DNA of 64,000 bases, from assembly GCA_947044405.1 (NCBI GenBank), contig CAMRHE010000653.1, forward strand, positions 124,001-188,000, read 5' to 3'. The position numbers were made by a program, and so were the translations under genes. The DNA is from Leptodactylus fallax. Its lineage: Eukaryota; Chordata; Amphibia; Anura; Leptodactylidae. Shown here piece by piece: positions 31,261-43,559 of the stretch; positions within the stretch are counted from its first letter, which is position 1, and every line of letters begins with the position of its first letter. The notes under the pieces are model-generated. The model did not search any database, had not been told where the DNA came from, and worked only from the letters and a program-made list of their open reading frames with translations.

Positions 31261-32915
31261 CACAGTTTACTGTCACTGCCCTGAAAAAGACAATTATAAA
31301 TTTAGCTAAGGCCCTGACTGTCCCAATCTCCAACTGCAGCCTCTCTACCTAGCTGGAATGGTGACAGGACCTGTAACCCTGCCTCTATACAGAGGGGTCA
31401 CATGTCCTGCCTGGCTAAAAACAGCCATGCCCATACTGGTGTCTGTAGGCTTAAAGCTGGCTGGCTGCTCAGCAGTCAATGACCTAGCATTAGGGATGTG
31501 TATTTATCAGATTACCTTCTTGCGAAATGTCAAAATGTGACCAAATATAGCAATAAGTGTCCCCAGTATGTTTTCAGTTCAGCATATAGGAACAAAGTTT
31601 TAGTTTTTTTTTTTTTTTATTAAACCACCTTGAAGTGTGTGTTTCTATCTTAAAAAAGTGGTTAGAATGTAGCTGTATAATCTAGGTGTCTGGACATCAA
31701 TAAGATCTTATTTATATGCCTAAATCAGTAAACACATGCAAATATTACATAGTATGGCTGAGTGAAATGGCAGTAATTCTGACTGTCATGACTGACCGGT
31801 GGTATGGCTCCAGCACTGCAGTAGTATTGTACAAATGGTCTTACACTAAGAGGACTGAAGCCACATCATCCAGTACTTTGTCACATCTCCCATCTCTGAC
31901 CCACAGGTTGCTAAGACCTGTGATTGTGTCCTAGCAGTCAGTTCGGCAGTATACACCTCCGGCAGTGGTCAGTGGCACTCTGCTGTTAATGGGACAGGAC
32001 CCAGGGTTATAGGATTATGTACATGCCTTTGGACCCCTTACCACCTCTGGGCAGGCTTCCATTGAAAAGTAAAAATAAAACACTTAATACCTACTATAAA
32101 AACAAATTGATGAAAGACGCTGGGGCCATCTGAAGCCCAGGAGAAGCGTAATCGATCACTTAGGAATCTAGGTGGCCATATACTTTAAATGAAGGCTGGC
32201 CTATCCCATCTATTTCAGTAGAACTAGTTGACTGTGTAGGGTTGTCAAGGCTCCCCTCACCCCCCTCCCCATGGTGCATTTTCAGGGAAAGGTTAAGCAT
32301 TTTGGATTCAACATTCCTGAACCTCTTGTTCTAAAGGGAAACAAGCTGCGGCCTCTATTGGGATCACATGCATGCGGCCATGCAAATGTATGGGAGGGTA
32401 GAAGGGAACAACTTATGGATGGAAGCTATGCCCCCTGACCGCTTCATTCATTGACAGTCTGGGCTGCAAGGAACAGGAGCCGTCCTGAGTGTCAGATTTT
32501 GCAGCCATGCTTCCACGGCACCTATTCATTGAATGAATGGGGCTGGTGCCCGAAACTGGCATTGATTAAATTATAACTCTCGGGAGGGATCTGGCATGAG
32601 TTATGTTTGGCTGAGGTGTCTTCTCCCCACTGTCCACTTTCACATAATGTGACAAGCAAGGAGAGGGCCTCGTGCCAAATGTGCACTACAATATCGCACT
32701 ACGCTAGAAAACTGTAGAGTTGATCCCTCCCCCACTTATATACTGGAGTGGTAGGTTTATACACTATGTTGAGGGAAGGGGGGTGGACTGAGGCCTAGGA
32801 CACATGCCAATCTATGGGGCAAAAAGTCATGGGTACAGCCATTAGGGGCACCAGTCTGGGAGTTGATCCTCATGGTGGAACTTATTCTGGTGGTTGATGT
32901 GGCTCCCCATGGTGT
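31261..32915. other. Spacer without recognisable gene
   Basis: About 1.65 kb of mixed sequence with a T run (31604-31618), no repeats that I can pair, and only short motif-free ORFs. The end (from about 32760) begins to align with the kinase-unit 3' flank at 62650-62830 (CCCCATGGTGT, GGTCTATTTGACTAG). Confidence 0.4.
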
Positions 32916-33019
32916 AGTCCACTTTATAATCATATAAGGGATTTTAAATGACCCTCTTGGTCTATTTGACTAGCATAAGAACATAGGACAACTTGAGACC
33001 CAGTAAATTCTTTAAGAAA

Positions 33020-33670
33020 TCAGAAGTAGATGGTTAATAAGGAATTAGTGCAGCGTTTAATGACAGGATGGTTACGGTGGATTGTCCTTTCAATTCTTTG
33101 CTCTCTACAAGGAATATGATCAATGAATACTATCCTTTTTCCTAATCTACAGCCTGTCATGGACTGACATATCAGCTTTCCATAGGACTTTAATGTAGCC
33201 AAGGTCTAGAGCACAGAATGTCAGGAAGAGGGGTCTTGGGTGAGGAGCAGGTTACACATGGTTAAGGCTTCTACTGGTAATTTCTCCCTATTAGTTGGTA
33301 GAGGAGTAAGGCCTGAAGTTTGTGGTCAGTGGATGTAGAGTTGGTACATCATGTCTCCTGCAGTTACTTGCTTTGACTGGATATTTCCCATGGTAGCAAC
33401 AAATTGAGGTACCACAAAAGACCAAGTATCCACACTAGGGCTTAAAATAACTCCTAATGCTTTTTAATACAACTCGGGTAACATGAGGAATAATATGGGA
33501 CATGGCTGAAACCAGGCTCCCCAGAGTCGATCCAAAGTCTCCCAGCTTGATATGGTGACTATCCCTGTCAATTATCATGTCTAGCTTCAGGTCTCTGTGC
33601 ACCAGTCCTCTTCCATGCATGCAGTCCAGAGCCCTGGATATTTGCACTGTACTCTTGATGGTATCCCAAC
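33020..33670 (-). pseudogene. SBK1-like kinase exon 3 copy
   Basis: After the CTGCAG acceptor, the minus strand gives [40 protein letters not shown] and IKLGDFGSTL. HRD and DFG are intact, but the N of KPDN has been lost with a 6-bp deletion (DLKLDMI). The activation segment is frameshifted. The C-lobe (33230-33400) preserves MMYQLYIHWPQTSGLTPLP, PTNREKLPVEALTMC, NLLLTQDPSS and then the shared TGA. The acidic tail region is present but scrambled. Confidence 0.78.
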
Positions 33671-33699
33671 CTGCAGAATTCATATCAGTATTATGAAAC

Positions 33700-35460
33700 G
33701 CCTATGTACTACCATATATAATATGATCGTGGCAGAGGAATTGATGCTATGATATTTTTCTTTTGTTGCTATGCCAGTCTGTTCCTGGTTTCATTATCGA
33801 TCTGTTCCGACATCAGGTTTGCCTTATGGCCACAAATGTTTGCTGTCCTCATCTCTGGCCTGAAACCAGACTATTGACTGACCCCCCCCCCCCCTGGTGT
33901 TTTGCACCGGTTACTTGGCCAGCTGCTACCAATACCGGGACCACTCCAAGAGGTAGCGACCTGGTAGTCTCCTCGCAGCGAAGTCCAGATCCCCGTATGG
34001 GGGTTAAAGGGTGAATACCGGGGAGGCTACTTAGACAACGCCCTTAGGAGTAGCCCAAAGCCAAACCGGTTTGGTAGCACAGTGGGTTCACATCCGCTGT
34101 CATTGCCGTTTGCTCAGGACATAGACCCACTGGCATATAAGAATCCTGGCATATGAGCTCTTCAAGGAAATCACAGAACAGAGTCCGTCTGAACCAGCTG
34201 ACACGCTAGTGTGGCATCCCAGAGCTGGCTATGGCTGGGCTGAGGGTGATCTCTGTGCATTGTAGTATTTCCTGTTGCTTCATAGCCTGTGTGACATAGC
34301 AGGGGGTCCTGAGTCTCACACAACACAGCGCCACCTAGTGAGCCTCACACATGCATTACACCTCCCATAGGATTGAATAGTAACCAAATGTCCAATGGGA
34401 GGACATCGCCTGGGAAAAGGGGAGGAGTCAGCTGATCACTGGGTCCCCATGGTAACACCCCTGCAGGAAGGTCCTGCGTGTGAGGAGTGAGAAGTGTGGA
34501 GTGTTAGGAGGAGGAGGTGAGGAGATAAGTGTGATGTCCTGTGAAGGAAGCAGTGAGTTTAGTGCAGGAATCTCAAGTCCTAGACAGGCCCAGGAAGGTT
34601 GGAGAGCTGACATACTCCAGCTATTCAGAAGATCCTGTCCCCTGTCTGCCTAGCCATCGCCCTGAAGGAAGTCAAGCATCATTATCTTGTCAGCATGAGA
34701 CTGTGGAGAGAACATTCTGGAACACGTGCTCCATAGCCAGTATCACAGGATCCAGGGGCCAAGGCCAGACCTGTGGAATATCCTGCCCCCCTGACTATTG
34801 CACCCCGAAACTCTGAGCTATCAGGACCACATAACGTGAGTGGGGAATATTATGTACTAGTATCATGGTGGGCATCCTCCTATGTGCCAAATAGGAGCCC
34901 AGACGCACCTTAGGGCTGTAACACTGAAGTATAAGGGGCTAGGAACACCTTTCATCAAGTCTACCCTGCACCCCAGGACTTTGCTGTGTCACCAGGCGTA
35001 CCCCGTTGTTTTGTATTGAAGAAACTGTTTAAGCATTTGTGCCTCCACACCCATGGAAGTAAAAGTTCAACTTTACAAGCGTTTCTGTGTCTGACTCTGC
35101 ACCGACAACATCAGGGCGCCCCAAACACCACCAGTCGGCACAGTATAGGGGAAGCGCCCCGGGGGAACAATCACCACCAACATTTGTGCAGCCCCCTCAT
35201 CACCGGTACCAGTGGTGGTAACGTGGGACAGCACCAGCGCTGCGCCCTCGTGCCCAGAGACCGTGACAAGTCTGCGCTGTTTGCACCCTGCAATCCCAAC
35301 TGCAGCGTTACCTTCCATCTGGTCACCGCAAGAGCAATATAATCTGACAATCTGGGCAACATGGTGAAATTCCTGCCGTGTACTCCACGTTGCAGTAGCA
35401 TCACCTCAGCCTGTGCAACTTGGGCCATGTTCACACTGCAGCAGTTGAGCTATTTAGTTG
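33700..35460. mobile_element. GC-rich unclassified insertion, possibly LTR-derived
   Basis: This 1.7-kb block replaces the intron expected upstream of exon 3. It contains a C run (33881-33894), AGCGCCACCTAGTG, CCCCCATGGTAACACC-type sequence, and near 35090-35290 CGCCCCAAACACC and CGCCCCGGGG. No ORF has recognisable motifs. Kinase-like sequence resumes only after about 35690. Ends could not be identified. Confidence 0.35.
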
Positions 35461-35689
35461 CCTTTGTAGTTCCCTGAACCAGTACATAATATCCTTTGCT
35501 CTGTCTGAAGGAAACCAGACTGCATAAAGATCAGAGGTGAAATGAATGACACAAGCTGTCTGAAGCCTTGGACTGGTTTAACCCTTTTGTAGGATGAGGT
35601 GATCCAGGAACCAGAAACCTGAAGACTTCGATCACCAGTTTCTACTCTGAGAACAGTAGTCCAGTATGTCAGTGTTTCCAATGTTGGCC

Positions 35690-36173
35690 TCTTATCTGGG
35701 AATAACAGATAGTGGAATACATTACGTTTCTATTCTGCTTCTAAGAAATTAAACAAAAAACTCCTTCCCTTCAAGGAATTTTTACTCCAGATCCAAGGTC
35801 AGTTTTCCATTAGGATCATTAGGACTAGATTGCAGTTTCTATCCTAAGACTTAGTGTGCCATCTTTTTTCTGTATGCAGCAGACAGCCAAAATTGTCTGG
35901 GCAATGTCTATAATCTAATCTTCATCTGCCACCTTGCCATCATAGTATTGAACTACCTTAGTTTTCCTTGGAAGGTTAAAAATCTCAGAATAAAATCTGA
36001 ATGAGTTTACTAGGCAAGTTGTATTTGAGGAGATTATTTTTATTATTGAACAGCCATGTTCTCAATCAACCCAAAAGACTCATAAATATCAAAGCTTAAT
36101 TTTGGAAGTTGGAGTGGGGTTTTTTAGACTTGGCTATCTTAGGAGGATATTTTTTTTGTGCAGGTAACTTATT
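35690..36173 (-). pseudogene. SBK1-like exon 3 tail remnant, left of Tc1 insertion
   Basis: AAGGAATTTTTACTCCAGAT followed by CCAAGGTCAG parallels the exon 3 tail signature AGGAATTTCCACTTCAGATC seen in other copies. The neighbouring TGTGCCATCTTTTTTCTGTA parallels GGTGTTACCTTCTTGGTCTTG. No frame is open. The DD36E transposon at 36176 separates it from the C-lobe remnant at 37545. Confidence 0.45.
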
Positions 36174-36175
36174 AC

Positions 36176-37541
36176 TGTGCAGAATTCTTAGGCAACTTAA
36201 TAAAAACCAAATATATACCCATCTCACTCGGTTTTTTTTTTCACCAGGTAAACCAATATAACAGAAAATTTTGAAATAAAAACACTTCTGATCTTCAAAA
36301 ACAAATCAGTGACCAATATAGCCTCCTTTCTTTACGATGACACTCCTAAGCCTTCCATCCATAGATTCTGTCAGTTGCTTGATCTGTTTACGATCCACAT
36401 TACGTGCAGCAGCTACCACAGCCTCCCAGACACTGTTCAGAGAGGTGTACTGTTTTCCCTCCCTGTAGATCTCACATTTTGAGGGACCAAAGGTTCTCTA
36501 TGGGGTTCAGATCAGGTGAACAAGGGCGCCATATTATTTTTTCTTCTTTTAGACCTTTACTGGCCAGCCATGCTGTGGAGTATTTGGATGCATGTGATGG
36601 AGCATTGTCCTGCATGAAAATCATGTGTTTCTTGAACAATATCGACTTCTTCCTGTACCACTGCTTGAAGAAGGTGTCTTCCAGAAACTGGCAGTAGGTC
36701 TGGGAGTTTAGCTTCACTCCATCCTCCACCCGAAAAGGTCCCACAAGTTCATCTTTGATACCAGCCCATACCAGGACCCCACCTCCACTTTGCTGGCGTC
36801 TGAGTCGGAGTGGAGCTCTCTGCCCTTTACTGATCCAGCCTTGGGCCCATCCATCTGGCCCATAGTCACTCTCATTTCATCAGTCCATAAAACCTTTAAA
36901 AAAATCACTTAAGATATTTCTTGCCCCAGTCTTGACATTATCTTATGTTTCTTGTTCAAAGGTGGTCGTTTTTCAGCCTTCCTTACCTTGGCCATGTCCC
37001 TGAGTATCGCACACATTGTGCTTTTTGATACTCCAGTAACATTGCAGCTCTGAAATATGGCTAAACTGGTGGCTAATGGCATCTTGGCAGCTTCACGCTT
37101 GATTTTCCTCAATTCATTAGCAGCTATATTGCGTTTTTTTTTTTTTTTTTGTTTTTTTTTCTCCACTCCAGCACACTTCTTGCGACCCTGTTGGCTATTT
37201 GCCATGAAACACTTGATTGGTGAACACGCTTCAAAAGTTTGGCAATTTCAAGACTGCTGCATCGCTCTGCAAGACATCTCACAATTTTACTTTTCAGAGT
37301 CCGTCAAATCACTCTTCTGACCCATTTTGCCAAAGGAAAGGAAGTTGCCTAATAATTAAGCACACCTTATATAGGATGTTGATGTCATTAGACCACACCC
37401 CTCCTCATTACAGAGACACACATCACCAGATTTACTTAATTGGTGGTTGGCTTTCAAGCCTATACAGCTTGGAGTAGGACAACATGTATAAAAAGGATGA
37501 TGTGATCAAAATACTCCTTTGTCTAATAATTTTGCACACAG
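36176..37541 (-). mobile_element. Tc1/mariner element with DD36E spacing
   Basis: Ends CTGTGCAGAATTCTTAGG (left) and CTGTGTGCAAAATTATTAG (right, reverse-complemented) form the inverted repeat, with TA before the left end. Minus-strand pieces encode an N-terminal helix-turn-helix (SLAIFQSCNVTGVSKSTM), KVLWTDEMRVTM with the first aspartate, and FMQDNAPSHASKYSTAWLAS leading to SPDLNPIENLW. Thirty-six residues lie between the second D and the E, as in the Incomer-type group. Frameshifts and a T/A-run expansion (KKKQKKKKK) make it inactive. Confidence 0.88.
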
Positions 37542-37544
37542 TGA

Positions 37545-37715
37545 ACATGCGGAAGACTTCTCAACTTATCCCATCAAACTGGTGGAGTAAAGCCTGAATA
37601 CTTGTCAGTAGATGGCTTGGCAAGTAATATCTGCTTCATTGCTTATTTCAAGGGGAAATATCTAGACAAAGAAACCCAAAAGCCCAAATATCAACACTAG
37701 GGTATAGGACTAAAT
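37545..37715 (-). pseudogene. SBK1-like exon 3 C-lobe remnant, right of Tc1 insertion
   Basis: On the plus strand GGTGGAGTAAAGCCTGAATA and CTAGTATTGG-like flanks correspond to GGTAGAGGAGTAAGGCCTGA of other C-lobe copies, and AATATCAACACTAGGGTATA corresponds to the helix F start (SPSVDTW) region. All reading frames are broken. Catalytic-loop sequence is not found beyond 37715. Confidence 0.5.
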
Positions 37716-37762
37716 ACCCTAAATGATTCACGTCCTAAGACGTAAAGGACACATAGGACATG

Positions 37763-38712
37763 GACAGGCTTAGACTGGCCCACAGGTGAATCCCTGGCTG
37801 AGCCCCTATAGGAAAGCCTGAGGCAGCACAGCTAAAATATACAACCTTACAGTGGTTAGTGGGTGCAAATCCAAGAAGACTGGCTCATCTCCTTCAATAG
37901 TAGAAGACTAAACTGCAGCGCTCCAGGGTTAGAAACAAGTGAATCTCTTTATTCCAGTGCAATTTTCAGTCAATCTGAACATTTTTCAAGCAGTAGATCA
38001 AGTGACGAAAACAGCTTTATATAGGGTAAAAGCGCAAAGTGCAATATGTAGTAGTTTATGCAAATTCACTATCAAATTTCATCACACAATTTAGTGTATA
38101 TACGGTGTGACAATTGGGGGTAGCTTAGCATCAAAGGTGGCAGCTTCCTGGACTTCAGAGGTGTTGGTGGTACTGGGTGCCAAAGAAACAGCATATCAGG
38201 TAGTGGCAATCCAAAATGGCTTTATTCAGCTAGTAAGTGATAACAGGAACAAAACAAAAAACAGCCTAGCCCTCACACAGGGCAATACCTCACTACTTGA
38301 ACCCTGACTCACTTATGAGGGTGAGATTTACTGAGGTTTCTTCTTGATCTGGCTCACACTGAGCTTTAACCAGTCCTCTTGGAACAGACCACCTGTCTGT
38401 CTAACTGGTCCCACAATCCACCTGCTCTCTGCAGGTCACCAGCAGTACTCCTGCTGTCTGCACTCCCTCCTGGAGTGATGCCCCACCTATGGATGTGGTT
38501 GAGGACCTTTTTAACCCTGGTTTTGGGTTGTTCACCATCGCCCTCTAGGCTCACACTCTCACAACGGCTGACTGACCTCCCCCACTTGGTGTCCTTCACA
38601 AAACTGTGCACAATTGTGGTCAACCAGACCGCATGCAAGGAGCTGATCCTGCATTGGGAACACCACTATGTTCCCTATCGCCACCTCTTCAGAGTAATGT
38701 AACATGATCAAT
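37763..38712. other. Mosaic of insertion fragments
   Basis: CAGGCTTAGACTGGCCCACAG at 37764-37784 resembles one end of a hAT element. From 37890 to 38105 the minus strand ends with ATAAAGAGATTCACTTG, like a Penelope or other retroelement 3' end. From about 38109 (TGTGACAATTGGGGG) to about 38710 (GTAATGTAACA) lies a block with LTR-like TGT...ACA ends but no matching target duplication. None has a coding frame. Confidence 0.3.
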
Positions 38713-39790
38713 TATACAAAATGACAACTGGTATTCTGTATGTCCAAATGGTATTTAAATCGTGAAAATCCAGTAACCATTGCTCTGCACCTCTCTATAT
38801 GAGGAAGACATCATCTATGTACCTCCACCACCCTAGCACCTGAAGTGGTGTGATACATAGACAAAGTCCTCCTCAAGGACCACTATGAGTATATTTGCAT
38901 AAGTGGGGCCATTGTGGTCCCTTATTGATGGTAAAAGTTGTCCTCAGACTACCAATTTTAACAATTTGACTATAAATGACTCAATGTCATTAGTATAGTT
39001 AGAAGGAAATTAGACATCTGATGGCACACAAACCATCATGATTTATCGAGGTGTATAGTGATGTTAGTATCCTTTTAATGTAAGATCAGTAACTATTTCA
39101 AGATTGACCTCCTGTAACTTACACAAAGATGGCCATACCTCTAATAGACCCACCTCTATGGGAAGTTCTTCTGAGTACTCGATACATAATCTGCTATAGT
39201 AAATAAGGAGTTACATTGGGACAGTTTCCCAGGTGGGGTTTGTATACTTTTATGGATTTTAGGTAACATGTACAGAACAGGGGTCACTGGAAGTTTGACC
39301 AACAGAAAATTATACAGTTCTTCAATAAGCATTTGACCTCGTGCAAGATCCCAAAAATTCTTTATCCTTCTATACAAGTCAAACTTGGATCTATAGTTAA
39401 CCTTTTATACGCCTAAATGTCTGAGCTGTGCATCTATCTCCACCAGGTATGCAGCCTTGTCCATGACATCACCCCCCCCCCCCCCTCAAAATCAGTAAAT
39501 CAGTGGGCTTTATGGTGATGCCTTTATTGGGAGCCAGTTCACACCAGGCAGAGAATTCCTCACATTTGAGGTTTGGGTATATTATCTGTTCACCAACATC
39601 GGATTTTAGAATTTCAATATTCCTTTTTACTACAACGAATGTGTCAATGGCAGATCTATTTGTGACTGGAAGAAACTTGCTATGCAAACCAAATTCCCGA
39701 AGCTACAAAAAGTCTAGACTTGGTACCTCTTCCATATCTACTTCACTTTGTATAAAGGAAAACCATATAATATAATGCTCCGAAAAGAGA
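38713..39790 (-). mobile_element. Second Penelope-like retroelement, fragment
   Basis: Minus-strand frames give, in order, SKFLPVTNRSAIDTFVVVK (39650), NKGITIKPTDLLILRGGGG (39480-39540), PVTPVLYMLPKIHKS (39250-39300), LYTSINHDG (about 39050) and GWWRYIDDVFLI (about 38795-38830). This is the Penelope RT order with an intact YIDD box. Stops and frameshifts are numerous, and a C run (39470-39484) has expanded inside the coding sequence. It is a different subfamily from the element at 13.2 kb. Confidence 0.75.
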
Positions 39791-41950
39791 CCAAATCCAG
39801 TTGGGGCCCTCGCTCTCCCTGACATGGCACACGACACTCATTGTACTCCCTACATCATGCAACATTTCAACAAGGCTGTGTCAGTATAACCTACTGTCAT
39901 ATACTGGGTTTATATTTAAGAAACGCCCCAGTTTATTTTTATATACTGTAGACACTGGGAGGATGAGATGTCTATGTACAGAATAAGCCAAAAAGTGTCC
40001 CTTCTCCCCATCTTAATCTCACAACGGGCCCCAATCCCCAATGATCTCCTTCCTGAGGTCTGCTGCAGTGCGACCACATATCCCCAGCTTAGAGGGCCCT
40101 AGTTTAATGCAAGAGCTAGACAGTAGACTATGAAGAAGCTACTTTTTACTCTAGGTATCCTATACAACACTCCAAAATACTCAATGGCTGACAAGGACTC
40201 TACTTGGTGTTTTGAATATATTTTATTTTATTTTTTTGTGTGGAAAATGCCCCTTTAAACCTGAGAAACGCCATGGATTGTAACTTATTTGGCAAAAGAG
40301 GGAAATGTTGGGCGTCTGAACCTCCTTATTTAAATCAGTGACGTCTTGGAAGAAACGTCCCTTCTGAGGAATCAGGAAGGGGGGGTATTAAGGATTTGGT
40401 TAATGAAAAAGTTGTGCCCTATAAAATTATAACCTGCAAACTTGTCCGAGTACATGTTACCCTAAAAATGAATCTAATATGGTACATGCGCCCCTGTCCC
40501 CTGAATGCATTGAAGTGATAAACCTATAAATCTGGCTGCGTCTCTGTTGCAAGTGTAGCCCTATTTGGGGGGGGGGGGGTATGAGTATTATCCCTCCCGC
40601 AACAGACTCTGGCGCTGACCTGTGTGTATAATGGGACCTGAAGCCTTCGCTGAAGGGAAGAGTGGGAACATATATGAAATATATCAGTGCCTCCACCCAG
40701 GATAGAGCCTCTGTATTACAGGAGGATCTCTTCCTGGGACTTACCCATGAAGTACAGTTAGTAGCCTTAACAAGGATCACTGTACTAATCTCAGTCTGAA
40801 GAATACATACAGATACCACATAAGGTTATAACAGTAGCTTTATAAGAATCAACAGGGTAATAATACATACATAAAATATACTCAGAACACAGCAATACTA
40901 CAACAACCAGCAAGTCCTCAACTGTCTTAGGTTATATACCCGGGTATATATATAGATATATAGCAAGAGTCCAGTGCACAATACCTCCAGGCAACAGAAG
41001 AGATGCAGGGGCCCCTGTGGATGACTGTGGATCCTCGGATTCTTCCAGGAGATGACAGACAGCCGATCAGGAGATGATGATGATGATGGTGAGATTCTTC
41101 ACAGGCAGCAAACAGGGCGACGGTGACGGCAGTAGATGCAGGCCTGACTACCCTAACACTGAGTCCTTAACCTGCCAGCTAAACTACTAGTGCCACCGGG
41201 CCTCTAACTAGCTAGTTGGCCTTCGGAAGCCTAACCTATCACTGCCCTGAACTATATATATATATATATATATATATATGGATCCCTAACTACGGTTACT
41301 AGCTAGGTCCTGTGAGTATATAGGGGGTAACACATACCTAACTATATACTGTGAAGTAAAGAGGAACAAGTGGCTCTTAGACTCCCCCAGACACATGTCT
41401 GTCTCAGTAGCTCTGCTCACATCTCTCCCCCCAGCAGCTCTGCCTCACATGTGTCTGACTCACTGTATTTACAAAACAAAACTTGCACTAAATGCCTGGG
41501 GTCTCTGAAGCCAAACTGCAGGGGCAAAGAAGCCAGATACATTATATACTAGTAGAAATGGCAGTTCCCTACACATGTAACAGAAATAAGCAATGACTTG
41601 AGGCTCACACCATACTGCAGTGCAGACACCGGACTATTACTGTACTCCAAAAGTCACAATGTAGAATCCGATCAGGCTATATCTATATGTGATCTAAACT
41701 GGAGCAATAACCCAAACAATGAGGCAGTGCCCCTGAATTTTTTTGGTGGATCATAGAACAACATTCACAAAAGTAACTCTCCAATAAATCCTCTCGCTTT
41801 TTATACAAGTATCATGATTTGTAGGGATTTTACTGATTGGAGTGTAATACAGAAATCCTGGTCAACACCATTGGAATCACTGAGATGTCAGTATATGATG
41901 TCTTCACTAGCAGTGTAGCTGTACAAAAGTTTACCCTTGAATGGAGGGGG
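39791..41950. other. Unclassified spacer
   Basis: No gene recognised. It contains a G run at 40567-40579, an (AT)n/(TA)n tract at 41253-41279, GATGATGATGATGATGG at 41075-41091, and short ORFs without motifs. The 40740-41560 part has the texture of an LTR or retroelement UTR but no repeat partner in this window. Confidence 0.4.
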
Positions 41951-42480
41951 AAGTGTTTGGTGTTATCTTGAGGCTACTATAAAAGCACAAAAACTGGCTT
42001 GCACCAACATTTTTGTAGCCCACTTCATAGTCTCGCACCTAGTAATGGCGGATGAAGCCCTCTTGTATATTGTAACTGCAGCCGACCATGTCTAGTCCGA
42101 AACACGACTCTCTCTGCGTTGCTAGAATGTTATTGATTTCTATTCCAGCTTTAACCTCTCTTCAGCTCTATTACTACTGAAGGTCTGTTCAGATCAGGGA
42201 TACAAGCAGTTAATTCTGAATCGTGGTCTGACAAATAGGATAAAAGATTCTGGATATTGGTAAACTACATACTGTCCACCCATACTAAGAAATATTGCAA
42301 TATTTCCTCTGAAGGAATATGGGCTGATGCTGGTTATGGTAGATACAGAACTTGTGCATTTTGCAGGTTATGGGAGGGTTAAATATTTTGGTTGGGACAT
42401 AAAAAAGGTTTAAAGGTCCATTTTGTGGGTCCAGTACAGCAACCCACATGTACACAGATCACACATGGGTTGGAATTTGG
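41950..42480. repeat. Kinase-unit 5' flank, paralogue 2
   Basis: This matches 15850-16367 joined to 17009-17290, and 61440-62200, sharing GCTTGCACCAACATTTTTG and TAATGGCGGATGAAGCCCT. It shows the junction without the 641-bp hAT. No ORF is shared. Confidence 0.65.
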
Positions 42481-42535
42481 GTGTTGGGGTGAGGGGGTAG
42501 AGCAGGGGTGACTTACACTCTGATAGTGGGCAGCT

Positions 42536-42733
42536 TTATAAGTAATACATTTCACTGTCTAATACCTGGATCTTGTTTCTGTCCTGAAAGAGATCTCTAT
42601 CAATCCACTGTATAAATGCTTCCTTAGAGAACCTGGACCATTGTATGGAGATGGGTAGTAACTCTTGAATCCCTCCATCACTACTAGTAACAGCTAAGAC
42701 CATTACATAGACCGTAACCAATAATCCTTCCAT
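42536..42733 (-). CDS. Small ORF with signal-peptide-like start, unidentified
   Basis: Sixty-five codons begin MEGLLVTVYVMVLAVTSSDG, a hydrophobic stretch that could serve as a signal peptide or anchor, followed by a polar segment with SRFSKEAFIQWIDRDLF. I do not recognise a family. The other kinase units do not carry it. It may be a lone exon of a host gene or a chance ORF; there is no supporting splice or transcript evidence. Confidence 0.15.
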   Translation of the reverse strand: MEGLLVTVYVMVLAVTSSDGGIQELLPISIQWSRFSKEAFIQWIDRDLFQDRNKIQVLDSEMYYL

Positions 42734-43161
42734 TTCACACTAATGGAATAGATCTATCTAGACCTGATGTACCTGGCTCACTACATAACTGGTCTTGGAC
42801 GGAAGAAATGCTGGTCAAAAGGATTTGATCTGAATAAATGTGGGTTTCCTCCCACTATGCCATTACTAAATTGTCAAGGTATGGTGAGATGTGCCCCCAT
42901 TGGCCTCCACAGATCTGCAAGTAGAATGTCCTATTAAATTATGCTTAATTAGTCAGTAATGGTTACTTTGTATTCCCAGAATTCCTTTAAAAAAAATCTA
43001 CATATTCCTATAAGTGATAGGACAGAGCTGTCATAGCTATGTTGTGATGTTAGAATATAACGCACATTCATCACAAGTAACGCAGACCATATCCAAAAGT
43101 TCCTCCTCACTGTCCTTGGGGTGGCCCTGGGTACGTATAACTAAAGGTCTTAAACTATTAC

Positions 43162-43204
<43 letters not shown>

Positions 43205-43413
43205 CATTATATTCTGTAGGGCTCTTACTGACAGTGTCCCATACAGGACTCACAATCTACATTCCCGATCAGTATGTCTTTGGAGTGTGGCAGGAAACCC
43301 ATGCACAGGAAAATATACAAACTCCTTGCAGATGTTGTCTTTGGTAGGATTTGAAACTAGGACTTCAGCTGCAAGACAACAGTCCTAACCACTGAGCCAC
43401 CATGCTGCCCACT
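43162..43413 (-). mobile_element. tRNA-derived SINE
   Basis: Read on the minus strand it begins with GGTGGCTCAGTGGTTAGGAC (A-box type), followed by GTTTCAAATCCTACC (B-box type). Next comes a conserved body with CAAGGAGTTTGTATATTTTC and CACTCCAAAGACATACTGAT, and finally a 39-residue A tail (T run at 43162-43200). This structure is that of a tRNA-headed SINE with a V-SINE-like central body. Polymerase III would transcribe it from the internal boxes. The target duplication was not resolved. Confidence 0.85.
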
Positions 43414-43559
43414 TAGGTTTGTGACTACAAATTTATGCCACTATTCACACCTTCCATTTTTGCAAACTTACTTGATTTGCTAAACTAAGTATATTCAACA
43501 AAATCAGTGTCTTTTATTTATGTGATATGACAGGGTTAATATGCAACAAGAAATGCATA

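Noticed and set aside
34986..35434. ORFs of 118 and 87 codons on opposite strands
   Set aside because: They occupy a GC-rich insertion with no domain motif, overlap each other in antisense and are not conserved in other units.
43380..43413. Genuine tRNA gene
   Set aside because: A- and B-box-like sequences are present but the cloverleaf is not intact and the body continues into a SINE with an A tail.
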